Part shown: in pieces, positions 62,363 to 64,000 of the stretch
How positions within the stretch are numbered: the stretch's first letter is position 1
Layout: every line of letters begins with the position of its first letter
NCBI GenBank assembly: GCA_016720595.1
Contig: JADKKI010000005.1
Span: forward strand, 269,527 to 333,526
Length of the DNA stretch: 64,000 nucleotides
From: Myxococcales bacterium
Lineage (GTDB): Bacteria > Myxococcota_A > Polyangia > Haliangiales > Haliangiaceae
Direction: 5' to 3'
Notes under the pieces: model-generated
What the model saw: the letters and a program-made list of their open reading frames with translations, nothing else
What the model was told of the DNA's origin: nothing
The model's database searches: none
Program-made: the position numbers and the translations under genes

Positions 62363-64000
62363 AGATCGGGCGCACCTGGTACGCCGCGGGCCTGCTCGCG
62401 GCCGCGCTCGCCGTGCTCCTGATCGGCTGGTTCGTCTCCGGCTGGGCGGATGTCCGCGCGCGCCAGAACACCGAGGAGGTGACGCCGGTGCGCGAGGCGG
62501 CCGCGCGCGGTGCGCAGCTCGCGCACGAGCTCCGCGCCGAGCTCGGGCAGCTGATGACCCGCGAGGTCGAGCGGCCGTACTTCCACTACCAGAACCTGTT
62601 CCACGATCCGCGCGCGACCGGCACCGTCGGCGTCACGCCGTCGCCCCTCTCCACGGGACCCGCCGATGCGCTGGTCCTCGGCTACTTCCAGCTCGATGCC
62701 GCCGGGCGCGCGACCACCCCGACGATCAACGACGATGTCCCCGAGCTGTCCGAGCCCAGGCGCCTGGCCGACAATCAGCGCTTTCGCGCGGAGGTCCGAA
62801 GCAGCCTCGGGCGCGAGCTCGCGCCCCCCGAGCGGGCGCCTGGTGGTGATGGCACGGCTGCCGATACGGCCGAGGTGACGACCGTCGCGGAGGTCAGCCG
62901 ACCCGTGGCGCCGCGCACGCAGCCGCGTGAGGTCCCACCCGTGCAGCCGCAGGTGCCCAAGCACGAGGCGCAGCAGGTCCAGATCGATCCCAACAGCTAC
63001 GTGCAGAACTGGAACTCGAACACGATCTACCAGCAGTACCGCAACGACCCGGGCCTCGAGAGTGCCGAGGCCCCGCCGCGCGTTCCCGACGTCGCGACGC
63101 CCGAGGTCAAGCCGGTCGGCAAGCCCGTCGGCACGCCCGTCGCCCGGCCGACGATCCGGCCGGCCACTCCCACGCGGGTGGCGACCACGACCAAGCCGAT
63201 CACGATCACGGTGGATCCGCTCGAGTGGCGGACGCTGTCGTTCGGGGGCGTCTCGACCCTGGTCGCGGTCCGCCGGGTCGACACCCCCGATGGCGCGCTC
63301 GCGCAGGGCTTCGTCGTCGATCGCACGGCGCTCACCAGCTGGCTCGCGGGGCGCGCCGGCGATGCGGTGGCCGAGCTGCGCACCGGCGATGACGCCGCGA
63401 CCGAGATCGCGCCGGGCTGGCACCTCGAGGTGTCCGCGAACCCGCGGGCGCTGGCGCGAGCTGCCGAGAGCGCGGCGGCGGTGGCGACCAGGTTCTTGCT
63501 CCGGTTCATCGTGCTCGGCGTGATCGCCGCACTCGCCGCGGGGCTCGTGGTGCTCCTCGTGTCGCGCGCCGAGCGGCTCGCGCGCGAGCGCAGCCAGTTC
63601 GCGGCAGCCGCGGCCCACGAGCTGCGCACGCCGCTCGCGGGCTTGCAGCTCTACGGTGACATGCTCGCCGACGGCCTCGGCGATCCGCAGAAGACCCGGG
63701 ACTACGCCAAGCGGATGAGCGAGGAGGCCTCGCGCCTCGGGCGGGTGGTGTCGAACGTCCTCGGGTTCTCGCAGCTCGAGCGCGGCAACCTCAGCGTGGA
63801 TCCGAGCGTGGGTTCCCTCGATGCCGAGCTGCGCTCGCTCGCCGAGCGCGCCGAGCCCGCCCTCGATCGCGCCGGGGCGGCCCTCGCGCTCGACGTGGCG
63901 CCGGAGCTGACCGCGAAGTTCGATCGCGACGCCCTCGCGCGGATCGTCGGCAACCTCCTCGACAACGCCGAGAAGTACGGCCGCGACGCGGAGGATCGCA
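62359..64000 (+). CDS. Sensor histidine kinase, partial
   Basis: 547 complete codons from a GTG at 62359, running off the right edge. First membrane helix at residues 7-28 (AAGLLAAALAVLLIGWFVSG), an unusually long periplasmic region of about 345 residues, second helix near 380-400 (FIVLGVIAALAAGLVVLLVS), then the dimerisation helix with phospho-acceptor His420 in AAAHELRTPLAG. The N-box is present (VGNLLDNAEKYGRD) at the very edge; the G boxes are outside. The periplasmic part has a Pro/Thr/Val-rich segment (VGKPVGTPVARPTIRPATPT) suggestive of a cell-wall-spanning linker. Partner of the response regulator just upstream. Confidence 0.93.
   Translation, partial: MKIGRTWYAAGLLAAALAVLLIGWFVSGWADVRARQNTEEVTPVREAAARGAQLAHELRAELGQLMTREVERPYFHYQNLFHDPRATGTVGVTPSPLSTGPADALVLGYFQLDAAGRATTPTINDDVPELSEPRRLADNQRFRAEVRSSLGRELAPPERAPGGDGTAADTAEVTTVAEVSRPVAPRTQPREVPPVQPQVPKHEAQQVQIDPNSYVQNWNSNTIYQQYRNDPGLESAEAPPRVPDVATPEVKPVGKPVGTPVARPTIRPATPTRVATTTKPITITVDPLEWRTLSFGGVSTLVAVRRVDTPDGALAQGFVVDRTALTSWLAGRAGDAVAELRTGDDAATEIAPGWHLEVSANPRALARAAESAAAVATRFLLRFIVLGVIAALAAGLVVLLVSRAERLARERSQFAAAAAHELRTPLAGLQLYGDMLADGLGDPQKTRDYAKRMSEEASRLGRVVSNVLGFSQLERGNLSVDPSVGSLDAELRSLAERAEPALDRAGAALALDVAPELTAKFDRDALARIVGNLLDNAEKYGRDAEDR

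Overview
The window is a very GC-rich, gene-dense bacterial chromosome segment, cut inside a gene at both ends. I would place it in the Myxococcota, perhaps on the Haliangium/Kofleriaceae side. The reasons are six Hanks-type Ser/Thr kinases, at least twelve predicted lipoproteins with Asp/Ala/Pro-rich N-termini, an AgmX/PglI-type C-terminal domain and a FISUMP lipoprotein. This placement is inference; no rRNA or marker-gene comparison was possible. No tRNA, rRNA, CRISPR array, insertion sequence or phage gene was seen.

Left part (1-10.7 kb, minus strand): a seven-gene co-directional run encoding a transglutaminase-DUF2126 protein, a second DUF2126 protein, a lipoprotein, a circularly permuted ATP-grasp enzyme, an alpha-E protein, a class II amidotransferase-transglutaminase fusion and an FMN-dependent hydroxy-acid oxidase. 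This is an extended form of the known ATP-grasp/alpha-E/transglutaminase peptide-modification locus. From 10.8 to 16.3 kb come a CoA-binding protein, a PDZ-like lipoprotein, an M23 peptidase and two lipoprotein genes that each carry a one-base frameshift. From 16.5 to 20.7 kb a TPR-bearing kinase leads an operon with two exported proteins. From 20.7 to 27.3 kb lie an M20 peptidase and a likely exopolysaccharide synthesis/export operon (GT2 synthase, HlyD-like and TolC-like proteins) with a divergent secreted protein.

Middle (27.3-45.7 kb): an NAD(P)-binding protein, clpS-clpA, an AgmX-like lipoprotein ending in an abnormal homopolymer-rich stretch, a SUKH-like protein, a lipid-binding-like lipoprotein, then four tandem paralogous membrane kinases (34.8-42.3 kb) followed by a 34-residue membrane microprotein. 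Next come a conserved protein with a RelA/SpoT-like look and two zinc-ribbon membrane proteins.

Right part (45.6-64 kb): a lipoprotein and UbiB-type kinase pair, a Lys/Asp-rich protein, a lipoprotein/PEGA-like pair facing another kinase, ilvE with a small lipoprotein, glnE, dnaJ, a large lipoprotein, an OmpA-type porin, and a two-component system whose sensor kinase runs off the right edge.

A recurring feature is a TAnnnT hexamer 5-9 bases before the start codon of most genes that begin a transcription unit, usually without a Shine-Dalgarno sequence. This suggests that leaderless transcription is the normal mode here. Genes inside operons instead use ATGA/GTGA overlaps. Three spots (about 12.63, 15.60 and 31.88-31.98 kb) look like sequencing or assembly faults.
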